The notes under the pieces: generated by a model
The model's database searches: none
Told to the model about the DNA's origin: nothing
Seen by the model: the letters and a program-made list of their open reading frames with translations, nothing else
Made by a program: the position numbers and the translations under genes
Shown: positions 23,901-35,391 of the stretch, piece by piece
Numbering within the stretch: the stretch's first letter is position 1
How the letters are laid out: each line of letters opens with the position of its first letter
Assembly: GCF_030272615.1 (NCBI RefSeq)
Contig: NC_081410.1
Span: 292,612,457 to 292,676,456, forward strand
Source: Cryptomeria japonica
Lineage: Eukaryota; Streptophyta; Pinopsida; Cupressales; Cupressaceae
Length of the DNA: 64,000 nucleotides
Reading direction: 5' to 3'

Positions 23901-24025
23901 AGTTAGAGAAAGAGAAGGCAAGGTTAAAGGGAAAAGCAAAAGAGCTAAAATGTAGACTCGGTCCAAAGTTAGATAGCCTCATCTCTCTAAGGAAAGAGAT
24001 CTTTGAGGCACTAATTCAAGGATAG
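20994..24025 (+). pseudogene. Long second ORF of unknown function in the pol position
   Basis: An ATG at 20994 (MASSSALELIGNP) follows about 90 bases that look like a 5'-UTR. About 1010 codons follow in three segments separated by frame changes near 21235 and 22435 (20994-21233, 21247-22446, 22430-24025), with scattered TAG/TAA/TGA stops. The part at 21247-22107 (286 aa) has a folded-domain composition with VKAVTGLPS, MNLTGATYDSRSLRV and FISMILGYKATHANC. The part at 22430-23137 starts with a basic run (KKLTPKKRKQKQ) and continues helical and charged. The end (23765-24025) is a predicted coiled coil (EIAGFEGKLEKLEKEKARLK). There are no protease, integrase, RT or RNase H motifs. The GLPS turn loosely recalls plant-mobile-type domains, but I would not assign it. 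Confidence 0.65.
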
Positions 24026-24380
24026 AAGACATCGGAAGAAAAAATGCATCATCTCACCAGTACTATTTAGAGAACAGAGGTAACTTTGAAGGACAGTAAC
24101 AGGTTTACTCAAAGCTTGAATTTGGTTTTAGCAGACTTATTCCAGATTGTAACCAACAGGTTACAAGGTTCAAATTGAAGACTGCACTCATTTGGCAATT
24201 TTGACAACCTTTGTCATTGATGTCAAAGGGGGAGTAGTAGGACATATGAAAATGGTCATCAGAGGAGATCATCTACTCAGGGAAGCACACATTTTGGAGT
24301 ACACATTTTTGGTAAAAATTTTGGACTTCATTTTTTTGGATATAGTTTTTGGATTTTTCTCATGAGGCAACATCAATGCC

Positions 24381-24392
24381 AAAGGGGGAGAT
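24381..24392 (+). promoter_or_regulatory. Copia-type element polypurine tract
   Basis: AAAGGGGGAGAT directly before the 3' LTR; primes plus-strand DNA synthesis. Confidence 0.9.
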
Positions 24393-25190
24393 TGTTGTCA
24401 TTGCACACTCCAATGAGAATTGAAGGTGATTGAAGGTGTTTTCATTGATGGAAACTTACCGACAACCTTGTGGATATCTTCAGGCACTAGCACCGGCACT
24501 GACAGACACTTCACCGACAGTGACAACAATGTTCACCGACATCCTAGCTGAGAGGAATAAAGTTTTGTTTATTGTATTTAATTGTAATATCTTTTGTAAG
24601 CCGACATAGAATATTGTAATAGACTCATATATGTATGAGGTCTTGTAAATCATTTTGTAATATAGAAGATAATAGATGTGGAATAAGGTAGCATGATGGT
24701 AGAAGTGAAAAGAAAATATTGAGGTAGATTTTGTATAAGGGTTTATGGTTATTGTATAAGCTTAAACCGGTACAGAACCTAGCATGGTAGATGTTGTTTT
24801 ATAGCAGTACATTATATTGGATTTTCATAATCCATTTTATAAGTCAATGAGAATTCCTTTTGTAATTGAGCAGTGAGCTTTAGGCAGTTGGCCTTCTTGC
24901 ATGTGCAGGCCCCTCTTGTAAGTAATATCCATTCATTGGCCAGTGAGTGAATATTGTGGGTCACAAATCCCACCAAGGTTTTTTCGAAACCGGGTTTCCT
25001 CGTTAAACATCTTGTGTTATGGTGTCTTTCTATGTTGTCTTTATTGTTCATATTTACTGCATTAATTCTTGTTTACCAGTACACTATTTTAGAATGCAAA
25101 ATACTTAATAAGATAAAATATTCTATTAACGGGTTAGATATTGATTCACCCCCCCTCTCAGTATCTTTGGGACTATCATCAATCCTAACA
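24393..25190 (+). repeat. Copia-type element 3' LTR
   Basis: TGTTGTCATTGCACACTCC start and AATCCTAACA end. It aligns along its length with 18709-19509 and is followed by the TAAAC duplication. Confidence 0.92.
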
Positions 25191-25195
25191 TAAAC

Positions 25196-26490
25196 CCTAT
25201 GGAGCGTAACCTCTATAGGTTGGGAACCTTTTGTATTTACACAACTAAAAGTGTTCCATGTATGACCACATGATCGGAAGCATTTACTAAAAACCACTTG
25301 TACTAGTTGCCAAAATCCTTCTAATTGTTGGCGCAAGAGGTCAGACCTCTGAAGCGGCTCACACACATACGATTCTTAGTACAAATATAAAGTTTGCCAT
25401 GGGGATTTTTCATGGAAACTGGTGCTTGGCTTCCCTAGATAAGTGAGTGTTGAGGGTGGAGCCAGTGGGGTCAAGCATCTAAATATATTCTTTGAATAGC
25501 TAGCATCAGGGGAAGTCCCATGTGAGATTCAAAAATTATTGTCTCAGCCTACCATAAGATTTGTACTTGCTTGTGCATTTTTTTTTTCAAACATTGTGTC
25601 TTCTATGTCTATAACATGCTCAAAATGGTAAAAAATTGAAGAAAGTCATCATCTAAAAATGAGAAAAAATCCAACTTGTTGGAAAAATTGAAAAAAAAAT
25701 CCTTAAAACAGAGTCAGAGAAACACTTTCAAGCAAAAAAATAGTGCATTTGTCCCATAAGCTAGCACTTTTGACCAAAAAGTTAGTAAAAATGCTTTCTC
25801 ATATTTGAGACAAAGCATATCAAATCAAAATTTCAAAGTCAGTATCAAAACACTTCTTGAGTAGAATTGTCTTTAAACTATCACACATTTTCAAACTAGT
25901 TCGATAACTGGGCCACCAATCCAACAGGCTATTTCCAAAAAGGTTTCCATAAGCATAAAACATTCAACAAGCTATTGATTCAAATATCTTAAGTGAAAAA
26001 TCAACATCATTATCGGTTTTTCATTAGGATATATCAAATCCTCTATCATGAAACTTGATCAATCCACCTTGTGTTCATTACCTTGGATATATCTTTCCTA
26101 TTTTGAACCTAGGTCATATCAAAAAAAGAATTGTGCTCACATTGGAATCAAGCAAACTTGTAAACATCATATGCTTATATGAATTTTAAGTATCGCCTTA
26201 AGAAAAGAAATCCTAGTTATAAAGCTACTCAGAAAAGGATAAGATTCTTGTATATCAATCGTAAGATCTTATTTAAAAATAGGACATTCCTACACTATTT
26301 TCGTCATTATTTGCGTGGCTGCGGGAAAAAATTTGATGGAGAAATTTTGCAAGGACGTGCTTTTCAACAAAGAGATGCTTTATCACAACAAACAAACAAC
26401 AGTGGTAAAATCAACAAAGCATACCTTCCTAAACCAATAATCACCTATTGAGTTGTCTTTAGAAAACTTCAATTTTTTTGAAACAATCAC
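25196..26490 (+). other. Element A leader, part 2
   Basis: Non-coding leader continuing after the copia insertion. 25310-25335 (GCCAAAATCCTTCTAATTG, TTGGC) and 25458-25480 (GGTGGAGCCAGTG, CAAGCATCTA) match the Element B leader (minus strand, about 43365-43340 and 43205-43170). Repeats with the GCACTTTTGAC core occur at about 25740-25800. A 90-codon open frame at 26179-26451, rich in Lys, Arg and Asn, has no motif and is probably chance. Confidence 0.6.
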
Positions 26491-28030
26491 ATGATAGTTT
26501 GGACTAGAGCTCAATACGAACAACTTAGAAAACAATAGAAACAAATGGAAGAAGAAGGTAATTCAATGTTCCAAACTTTTGGGTATACGATTGTTGATGA
26601 AGAAGTGGTCAATAACACCATTAGAGACCTTGAACAATATTTCAAATTTGATAGACTAATGGAAAAATTATTAGCCAATAAAAAAGAAAAATATCTTTGA
26701 TGTTGGCAAAATGAGGACCTAAATTACCACAAGACTTTAACATAGAAGGCTTGAAACAAGATGCAGAGACAAGTATCACTCAAAACATAGATGATCCAAA
26801 TAAAAAAGATATAAACAAATAAAGCCATGAAGAAACAAGAAAAGAACATGATGACACAAGAAGAGAACGTAGTGATAGAAGAACTTATGAATAGACAAGG
26901 AGAAACCGTATGGATAATACATTGTTAAATCTCACTTAGCAAATGCAAACTCTACAACAACAAATATAAGATATGCAAAATGGAACAAGTTCTAAGAAGT
27001 ATTCATTGGAAGATATATGCCCGTATCCTTTTGATAAAAGTTTGAATATGATGCCATTTCCATAGCATTGCAAGATCCCTAAATATGATAAATACGATGG
27101 GAAATTTGATCCTTAAGATCACATTAGGGAGTTTTGTACTATGAGTATGGAATTTGCACACAATGAAACTTACCTGATGCGTCTATTCCCTAGGAGTTTA
27201 AATGGACAATCAATGGAATGGTTTTCAAGATTACCATCTAGAATAAAATATTTTGAAGAACTCGTGAATAGGTTTATTTCACAATACTCCTACAATGTAA
27301 GGAATGAGATAACAATGCTAGATTTATGCAATGTTTAAAAAAGTAATGGTGAATCTTTCATGATCTTCTTGCAGCGATGGAAATGGATGTTTAATAGGTA
27401 TCCAAGAGATGTACCTGATCAAGAAAAGATGGACATATTCATTGATAATCTTATCAGTGAAATGAGTTATTGTCTAAAAATGCAATGTCCTCCTCCTTTC
27501 ACCAAGATGATTGAGAATGGTCTAAAAATAGAAGACGCAATGGTAAAGAAAGGAGAGCTAAATCTTTACAATAATTCTTACAACAACCACAACAACAACA
27601 ACAACAATGACAACCCAAGTTCTGGTCAAAGAATAGGAATGTTATCAATGGAGGAAATGACGACAATAATGCTATGAAACAACAACCAATCTTTAATCTA
27701 TAAAGTCAAATCCCAAGCAATAACAATCAAGAAAACAATAAATCCAAGTCTTTCTTCTCCAATCCTTGTAGGAAATTCACAAACATTGGAGAACCCTTGG
27801 AATCAACTTTGAAAACTCTTCTTGCAAACAAACTGATTATTTTACCAGAAATAAGAAGTTATGAACCACAAGTCAAACCTAATTGGTGGAACAACAATCA
27901 TTTTTGCAATTACCATCAAACTAAAGGACACCAAACTAATGATTTCCAAAGATTGAAACACCTTATCTAAGATTTAATCGATAATGAAACTATCACAATG
28001 GATAATCATAAGACAAATGATACCCACCTA
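26491..28030 (+). pseudogene. Element A gag
   Basis: Begins at ATG 26491 with a TRAQYEQLRKQ stretch, like the start of Tat-type gag. The conserved gag core lies at 27070-27560: IPKYDKYDGKFDP, a RLFPRSLNGQSMEWFSRLP motif, FISQYSYNV, TMLDLCNV, then FLQRWKWMFNRYP. Gag forms the particle shell around the element RNA in the cytoplasm. After an Asn-rich run (27570-27610), a NWWNNNHFCNYH / TKGHQTNDF block at about 27885-27950 is the degenerate zinc-binding region usual in this family. Stops at 26536, 27115, 27336 and later, plus frame changes, make it a pseudogene. Confidence 0.82.
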
Positions 28031-28059
28031 GCCTTCAAAACTTCGCTTCCAAACTATGA

Positions 28060-30890
28060 AAAAGGTGAATAATATAAATCAAAAGATGAAAAAGGAAAAG
28101 CCAAAGTGAACTACACTTATACATATGATGATGTGGTTAATATCATCATTGTTAAAGATAACACACCTTCAGAACCAATCAACGTTATTACGAGAAGCAA
28201 AGCGAAGGTCACATTTCCATCTATAACAAATGAATCAACCTCCACTTCACGATAATATAACTTAGTGGAACAATTGTAAAGAATACCTGCTCAAATATCA
28301 ATTTTGGAACTTCTCAAAGTTTCACCTATGCATAAGGAAATTTTAGAAAAATATCTAACAAAAGCAATAATTTCAAAAGACTTGGATGTAGATCAGTTCC
28401 AAAACATGGTGGGACACCTTATAGCCCCTCATTGCTTATCATTTTCTGAAAATGATGACGCATCCTTGCAACATCCTCACAATGCTCCCTTACATGTTGA
28501 AGTCACCATTAATAAAACTCATGTCAAACACGTACTCATATATGGTGGATTTGGCTTAAACATTTGTGCATTAAGTTTAATAAAGGCTTTGGGATATTTA
28601 GAAAATGTAGTAGATCCAAAGAAGAAAATAACCATTAAGGCTTATGATGAAGAGGAGAGTTCTTCTAAAGGAACTGTGGTGTTACCAATGAAAATAGGAC
28701 CTGTGGAAAGGAATACATTATGTCAGGTTCTAGATTTGAATCTCTCTTATAACATTCTTCTGGGAAGGCCATGGGTTCACAACATGCAAGTAGTTCCTTC
28801 TACATATCACCAATGTGTAAAGTTTCCTCATGGGGGACAAGAGGTCACTATAATTGCAGACTCTAGCCAATATTGCAATAATCTAAAGCCAACACAAGAT
28901 ACAAGAGTTCCACATAATAGAGAATCAGTTTACCTACCAAATAAATTCAAGAAAATTTATGGGACCTTCGAGAAAAAGCTCAAATTAAATGATGAAGGAA
29001 TGGGAAAACATTCTTTGCATAATTTTCCACTTTCACCTAAATCGTATGGAAAGCCTACAAATATCCAACCACGGATCTCAAAAAAATCAAAAGAAATGTT
29101 TAATGGAGCATTTGTTAGAGCTGGAACACTTGTAGAAGAAATTGAAGACAAGGACATTCTTTGTTGGTTTTACAAAGATGAAAATGAAACTATAGCAATA
29201 GTTGCAGAAGTCAATATTCCCATAGACCAATATGGAAATGGCTATAAGATCATGCAAAAAATGGGATATGAAGGAAAAGGACCAATTGGTAAGTGACATC
29301 AAGGTATTTCAGAACCTATTTGTCCTCACTTGCAATCTAAAGAAGATAAATAAGGACTTGGATATCCAAAACCAAATCAAAAGCAACATAATTTACAACA
29401 ACCAAAGTGGAGAAAGAAATCAGTCCCTAAAGAAGAACAATGGCAAGAAAAGCTTCATCAAGTAGCAGAAATAGTAGCCAGTAAGAAAAAACAAGAAGAA
29501 TATAAGAAACAACAAGAAGAACTTGCAATCAAAAGAGAAGAAGAATCTTGTAAACAAGTTCAAGGAATACGAGAAAATGCTAAATCTGAACAAGATATTC
29601 CAGAAGTAAAAGAAGAGATGGCAGAAATCAAAGAACTATTTGCACCATACAATATTCCTTTATGGTACAGTGGTGTAATCCTAGACAATGGTTCAGAGAT
29701 AGATTCAAATGACGTTGAATGGGGTCCAGATGTATCATCTAGTGTATCAAGTGAAGAAAAGAATGAAGAGAAAGTAACTATCACAAATGAAGACTTGTCT
29801 TTTACAAAATAAAAGTTAGAGTTAGAAAGGAGACAAGAGGAACTCAAAATCTAGAGAAAAGAGGCACATACAAGACAACAAAAGAAAGAGGATGAAAAAG
29901 ACCAAGAAGTAATGCCACAAGAAGCACAAACAGATATTGATCAAGCATAAAGAAATATTAGATTTTTATCAAATGAGGAGCAAAATGTACCAAGGTATGG
30001 AAGAACCATAGAAGAACTAAGAGATGGTCAAGTAGGATTGACTATTAGTCAAGAAGAAGCTAAGTTCGAGAGAAGACATCAACTAGCAAAAGAATCCTCT
30101 ATATCATGTGCACAAGTATGTCAACTTCAAAATATAAATGAATCTATTGAAATTAATCAAGAAGGAACTTGTAGTATTAAAGATGTGTGTGTTGATATAA
30201 TCCATTAGTTTGAGGGACAAACGTCAGATGAAGAGTCACTTGAGTGTGAACCACAAAATACTAATACTAATTTTGTTAGAACTAATTGGAGAACACTTGG
30301 GAGAGACTATCCTCAAAATCATTCTATCTATGACATTATCTACTCTATGCCAAATTATGACTATTATGTCATGAACCTTGAAGCACCTAACAATGATGAT
30401 GACTATTACTTACCCCTATTTCATCCAGAACTAATTGATTGGGATAACCTAGAAAACCCTGAATTGGATGTCTTTTCCAATGACTATGACTTAGTTTTGT
30501 ATCTTAATGTTGTCAAACCCATAACACCTAAGATATCTTCCATCATGGAATCAAGTAATGTTTCTTGCAATTAGGAGAATGCCAAAATTTCTAGTTGTAA
30601 AATTGAAATAAAACAAGGAAAAAGACCTAGTGTTGAAAACCATTTCATGGCAACACTAGATCAATCAAGAGGAAAAATAAAGGATGTATCTGACAATGAA
30701 AACCTCTTTGAGGCACCAGAAGATGGAAAGTTTGACATCCTCCCTGCATATTTTTTAGGAGATATCTGCTATATTCTAATAGAACCAATAGAAGCAATAA
30801 AAATTGGCACACCAAAGGATCCCAAGATACTTCATTCTGCTGCATTATTATCAGATAAAGAGAGGAAATAATACATAGAATTATTTAGAC
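28060..30890 (+). pseudogene. Element A protease and G-patch region
   Basis: The 330-codon frame at 28304-29296 holds a retropepsin domain: LHVEVTINKTHVKHVLIYGG (flap side), GLNICALSLIKALG, and ILLGRPWVHNM near the end. The catalytic Asp-x-Gly is replaced (YGGFG), so the protease is dead as written. At 29222-29296 a G-patch follows (YGNGYKIMQKMGYEGKGPIGK), a short glycine-rich RNA-binding motif known from some Ty3/gypsy Pol proteins. Then comes a long acidic, Gln- and Glu-rich linker with many stops (about 29300-30600), and NLFEAPEDGKFD at about 30700-30740. The linker has the same place and character in Element C. Confidence 0.8.
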
Positions 30891-32715
30891 AAAGATAGAT
30901 AAATTTTGCTTGGTCCTATCCAGACATGCCAGGACTTAATCCAGATCTTATCATGCATCATCTCAATGTGGATCTAAAAGAAAAACCAGTTAAATAAAAG
31001 TTAAGGAAGATGCATCCACACATCGCTCTCCTTGTAAAATTTGAGCTAAAGAAACTATTAGATGTGGGTTTCATAAGACCTGTTGCCTATCTAGAATGGG
31101 TTTTAAGCATTGTACCAGTGCCAAAGCCACATAGAAGCATAAGAGTCTGCATCAATTTCAGAGATTTGAACAAGACATGTCCCAAAGATAATTTCCCACT
31201 ACCCAACATTGATATAATTATGGACTTATCAGTAGGACATGAGATGTTTTCATTAATGGATGGATTCTCATGATACAATCAAATAAGAATCACCCCTAAA
31301 GATCAAAAATACAACATTCACCTATGCATGGGGTACTTACTATTGAAATGATGCCATTTGGGCTTAAGAATGCATGATCAGCTTATCAAAGAGTTATGAC
31401 AATAATTTGTCATGATATGATGCATACATTAATGGAAGATTATGTAGATGATTGACTTGAAAAATCTCAAACAAGAAAAGAACATTTGAACATCTTGGGA
31501 AATATCTTTGATAGGCTTGAAAGATATCAGTTAATATTAAATCCCAAGAAATTTGCATTTGGAGTAACCTCTGGAAAACTTCTTGGGTACATTATATCCA
31601 CTCATGGAATTGAAGTAGATCCAGAAAAGGTCAAAGCTATCCTGGAAATGGAGTCACCTAGGAACATAAGTTAATTGCATTCTTTACAAGGAATATTGCA
31701 ATCAATCAGAAGATATGTCTCTCAATTAGCAGATATATGTCATCCATTCACTCATCTTTTACATAAGAAGAATGTTCCATTAAAATGGGATCAGAAGTGT
31801 GAAGAGGATTTTATACAAATCAAAGAATATCTCATGATTCCTCTAGTACTTGTATCACCAATCAAAGGGAAACCATTGTTACTTTATATCTCAATGAAAA
31901 ATGTATCATTAGGAGTTCTCCTAGCACAACATGATGAAGAAGGAAAAGAAAGAGCAGTGTATTACATCAATAGAACACTTGTCGGCTATGAATTGAATTA
32001 TACATCAATAGAGAAGACATGCCTAATAGTTGTATTTGCAACTCAGAAGTTGTGACATTATATGCTGACTCATTATGCAAAACTGATAGGGAAAATCGAT
32101 CCACTAAAGTATTTTCTAAACATGTCAACTTTGACAGACAGATTGGTAAAGTGGGTTGTGGTACTAAGTGAGTTTGATATAGAATATGTTGATCGAAAAG
32201 CTATCAAAGGATAGGTCATTGCTGATCAATTAGCTGAAGCACCTTTACAAGATGACATACCATTGCACATTGAATTTCTTGATGCAGACATTCTAACAAT
32301 AAGTACAAAATTTTGAGAGTTGTACTTTGATGGTTCTTATACACATTATGGATCAGGCATAGGAATTTTGTTCATCACAGCTTAGGGACACACAATTCTG
32401 AAATCATATAGACTGCGGTTTCCATGGACAAACAATACTGTAGAATATGAAGCATTGACTATTTGGCTCAAAATGACTATGAATGGAATATCAAGGAATT
32501 ACATGTCTATGGTGATTCATAGCTTATCATCAACCAAATAAATGATGATTATCAAACTAAGGATGACAAGATCATTCCCTACAAATAGTTGGTAGAAGAG
32601 TTTAAAGAACACTTTGAAGAAGTATCATTCACTCAAATCCTAGGAAATGAGAATAAAGCAGCAGATGTAATGGATACAATAGCATCTCTCTTGCAAAATT
32701 AGGAGAATCAACAAC
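30891..32715 (+). pseudogene. Element A reverse transcriptase, RNase H and second RNase H
   Basis: RT starts near INFAWSYPDMPGLNPDLI (30900), then LRKMHPHIALLVKFELKKLL, FIRPVAYLEWV, RVCINFRDLNKTCPKD, LPNIDIIMD and SLMDGFS. The YVDD catalytic box is at 31441-31452, followed at once by a stop. The connection and RNase H follow at 31675-32220 (CHPFTHLLHKK, GVLLAQHDEEGKERAVYYI, GYELNYTSIEKTCL, WVVVLSEFDIEYVDRKA). The second, archaeal-type RNase H is at about 32320-32560 (LYFDGSYTHYGSGIGILFI, NTVEYEAL, VYGDS with a frame change). RT copies RNA to DNA; the second RNase H marks the Tat lineage. Stops and at least three frame changes break it. Confidence 0.88.
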
Positions 32716-34078
32716 ATTATGAATTCCTGGTGGAAGATATCTTAACCCCTACCATTCAATCCCAACATACCTACATGATTTTCCATATATCTAGAACTAG
32801 TGAATCCTTATATGACCAAACTTATTAATACTTAAAAGAGAATATCCTTCCTCCTAAACTATCCTACAATCAAAGAAGAAATTTTATCTGTCAATCATCC
32901 CGCTATACTATTATTGCTAATACCTTATATAGGCAAGTTCTAGATATCACTTTATTGAGATGTCTCAAACAAGAAGAATCTAAGAAAATTCTTAACAAAG
33001 TTTACGTAGGTATTTATGGCACACACTCAAGTGGATTAACACTGGCTAAGAAACTTCTTCATATGGATTACTATTCACCTACTATGGAGAGAGCTTCATT
33101 CTCATATGCCAAGAAATGCAAACAATGTCAGATTCATGGAAATCTCATCCATGCACCAGCACAAGAATTACATCCTATAGCAAGATCATGGCCATTTTCT
33201 CAATGGGGCCTTGATTTGGTAGGTAAGATAAATCCTTCATCCTCTAATGGACATAAGTTCATTATGACTACTGCTAAATATTTCACTAAATGGGTTGAAG
33301 CAGTACCTTTGACAAAAGTGACAAGAAAACAAATATCATCATTCATCTTGAATTATATAATCTATCACTATGGAGTTCCTATGACCATTATCACTGATAA
33401 TGGATGATGATTTAAGAATCAAGATGTGAAGGAAATATGTGAGAAATTACATATCCAACATAGGTTTTCTACTCCATATGATCCACAAGGAAATGGTCAA
33501 GCTGAGGCATCAAACAAGAATATCTTGAAAATCTTGAAGAAAACAGTCAATGAAGCTGGAAAAGATTGGTACATTCAGCTAAATCCTGCTCTTTAGGCAT
33601 ACCAAACTAGCATCCACATACCAACGGGGGAAACTCCATATTGCTTAGTCTATGAATCAGAAGCCATATTACCAATAGAAGTAGAGATACCTACTCTATG
33701 AGTTTCCTTGAAAGGTCTTATACTAGAAGAAGAAGAAGAAGAAGAAGAAGAAGAATGAGTCTCTAGACTTCAACAACTTGAGTTGATTCAGGAACATCAC
33801 CAAAATGTAACAAATCATTTGAAGGTATATCAATAGAGAATGGCAAGAAGTTATAATCATAGAGTTAAGACACACATTTTTCAGATTGGAGATATAGTTC
33901 TAAGGGAGAATCCAAGAAATCAGCAAGACCAAGAAAATAATAAATTTGAACCGAATTGGTTAGGTCCTTTTGTCATAGTAGCAACATATGGCTCAAGAGC
34001 ATACAAGTTATCTACTCCTAAAGGTGATTGATTTGATGAACCTATCAATTCTATCCATCTCAATAAATTCAATGCTTG
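32716..34078 (+). pseudogene. Element A integrase
   Basis: The zinc-binding HHCC region is at about 33005-33135 (GTHSSGLTLAKKLL, YYSPTMERA, KKCKQCQIHGN). The catalytic core runs from WPFSQWGLDLVGKI (first Asp), through TKWVEAVPL, to TIITDNG (second Asp, 33400), and after stops to GQAEASNK (Glu, 33505). The C-terminal part includes GETPYCLVYESEAILPIEVE, then a (GAA)n run at 33729-33755, and the GPFVIVATYGSRAYKLSTP module (33968-34026). The coding frame ends at TGA 34078. Integrase joins the cDNA to chromosomal DNA in the nucleus. Several stops (33407, 33595, 33700, 33759 area) inactivate it. Confidence 0.88.
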
Positions 34079-35391
34079 AGATATAAAGTCTTGAAAAAAA
34101 ATTCAATAAAAAGCATATAAAGCCCTAAAAAAACCAGTAAAAATTAGAAGAGCAGAAAATCCCTAAAAAGCATAAAACAACAAAAAAAAGAAAAATAAAT
34201 AAAAGGAATATAAATCCCTAAAAAATTCAGTGAAAATTAGAACAGTGGAAAATACCTTAAAAACATAAAACAACGAAAAACAAAATTTAAAAAAATGGAA
34301 AAAATGCAATAAATTTAGATAGTGAAAATCTAGTAAACGGGCGCTATCTAAAAAGTGAGTTCTTCCATCTATGAGATCACTTTGTGCACCTATCCACTCC
34401 ATCCTAATTGTATCTATCACTTCCATCTATCCTAGCTCATCCATTTCATCTTTCACATTCATTACTTTGAGCCATTAGCAGAAAATATGCAGCCTACCAA
34501 CAATTATCAATCTTTGACATACTTATCATAGTCAATGTCTTTGACTTTATCAGAATCAATCATATTTGCATTATATCCCACCATGGTTTGGATCTTGATC
34601 ATTATTCATACATCCATAAAATAGTTTTTTTTCCATTGGGGGCAAAATCCTAATTCCTTTTGCTAAGGTGATCTTTTGAATCTTTGAAAATCCAAAACAT
34701 TCGGAAAACTTAGAAAAACCAAAAACACCTAGGATTTTGAAATAGATAATGAGCAACAGAGCAACAAAGATCAAGGCATTTTGTAACAACTAAATCATGA
34801 AACTCAGAAAGTGAACAATCAACCAGCAAGTAATAAAGGATTATCAATGATCATTTATCAAGATGATTATAATAGTTAATTACCATGAGAACATGCGAAT
34901 GACATACAAGATTCAATGTTTATATCTTAATTTTATTACTAATCATTTACTCTATACGACTCAAGGATGTCCATGACTAGAGAAGTTATGATGGGGCGTG
35001 ATTATTTTCTTTGTTTTCTATTTGTGGTTTATCTCTTATTAAGGTATGTACTTGTCTAAGGATATGATCGACAAAAGATCAAGGAGAACGTTTCGAGTCA
35101 TGCATGAAAAGAGATAATCCTTGCCTATTCTGCAAGACATACTCAGGTCATCTTGATTCATTACATCAAGTTTCTTGTATTAACTTGCTATATCAAAATC
35201 CATGTAAGAAATACTTAGGTCAACTTGAATCATAATGTCAAGTTCCTTATATTTTCTTACAACATTTTAAAAATCTCAATGATAAAATCAAGCATTCTTA
35301 TAAGACAACATATGAAGAATGGGAGTATCATTTTAGTTAGATCATTTTTTATATTAGCTCATTATTCATCTACATTATAAGTATTCATAGA
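34079..35391 (+). other. Element A non-coding 3' region, part 1
   Basis: Right after the integrase stop are A-rich near-repeats (AAATCCCTAAAAA, GCATAAAACAAC, about 34085-34290). They resemble, on the sense strand, the A-rich arrays downstream of pol in Elements B and C. The rest to 35391 is AT-rich without open frames. It is cut by Element B and continues at 45795. Confidence 0.6.

Larger units (their letters stand above)
18709..25190 (+). mobile_element. Nested copia-type element without pol
   Basis: LTRs of about 800 bp (18709-19509 and 24393-25190), both with TGTTG...CCTAACA ends, flanked by a perfect TAAAC duplication (18704-18708 and 25191-25195). The internal region has a PBS, gag with zinc knuckles, a long second frame of unknown function and a polypurine tract. 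No integrase, RT or RNase H motif is present in any frame of the 4.9-kb interior, so it must have used enzymes made by another element. The two LTRs look closely similar by eye, so it inserted later than A. Confidence 0.92.

Noticed and set aside
26179-26451. 90-codon plus-strand ORF upstream of Element A gag
   Set aside because: Basic, Asn- and Lys-rich and without motifs; lies in the leader, in a different frame context from gag, and has no counterpart seen in B or C.
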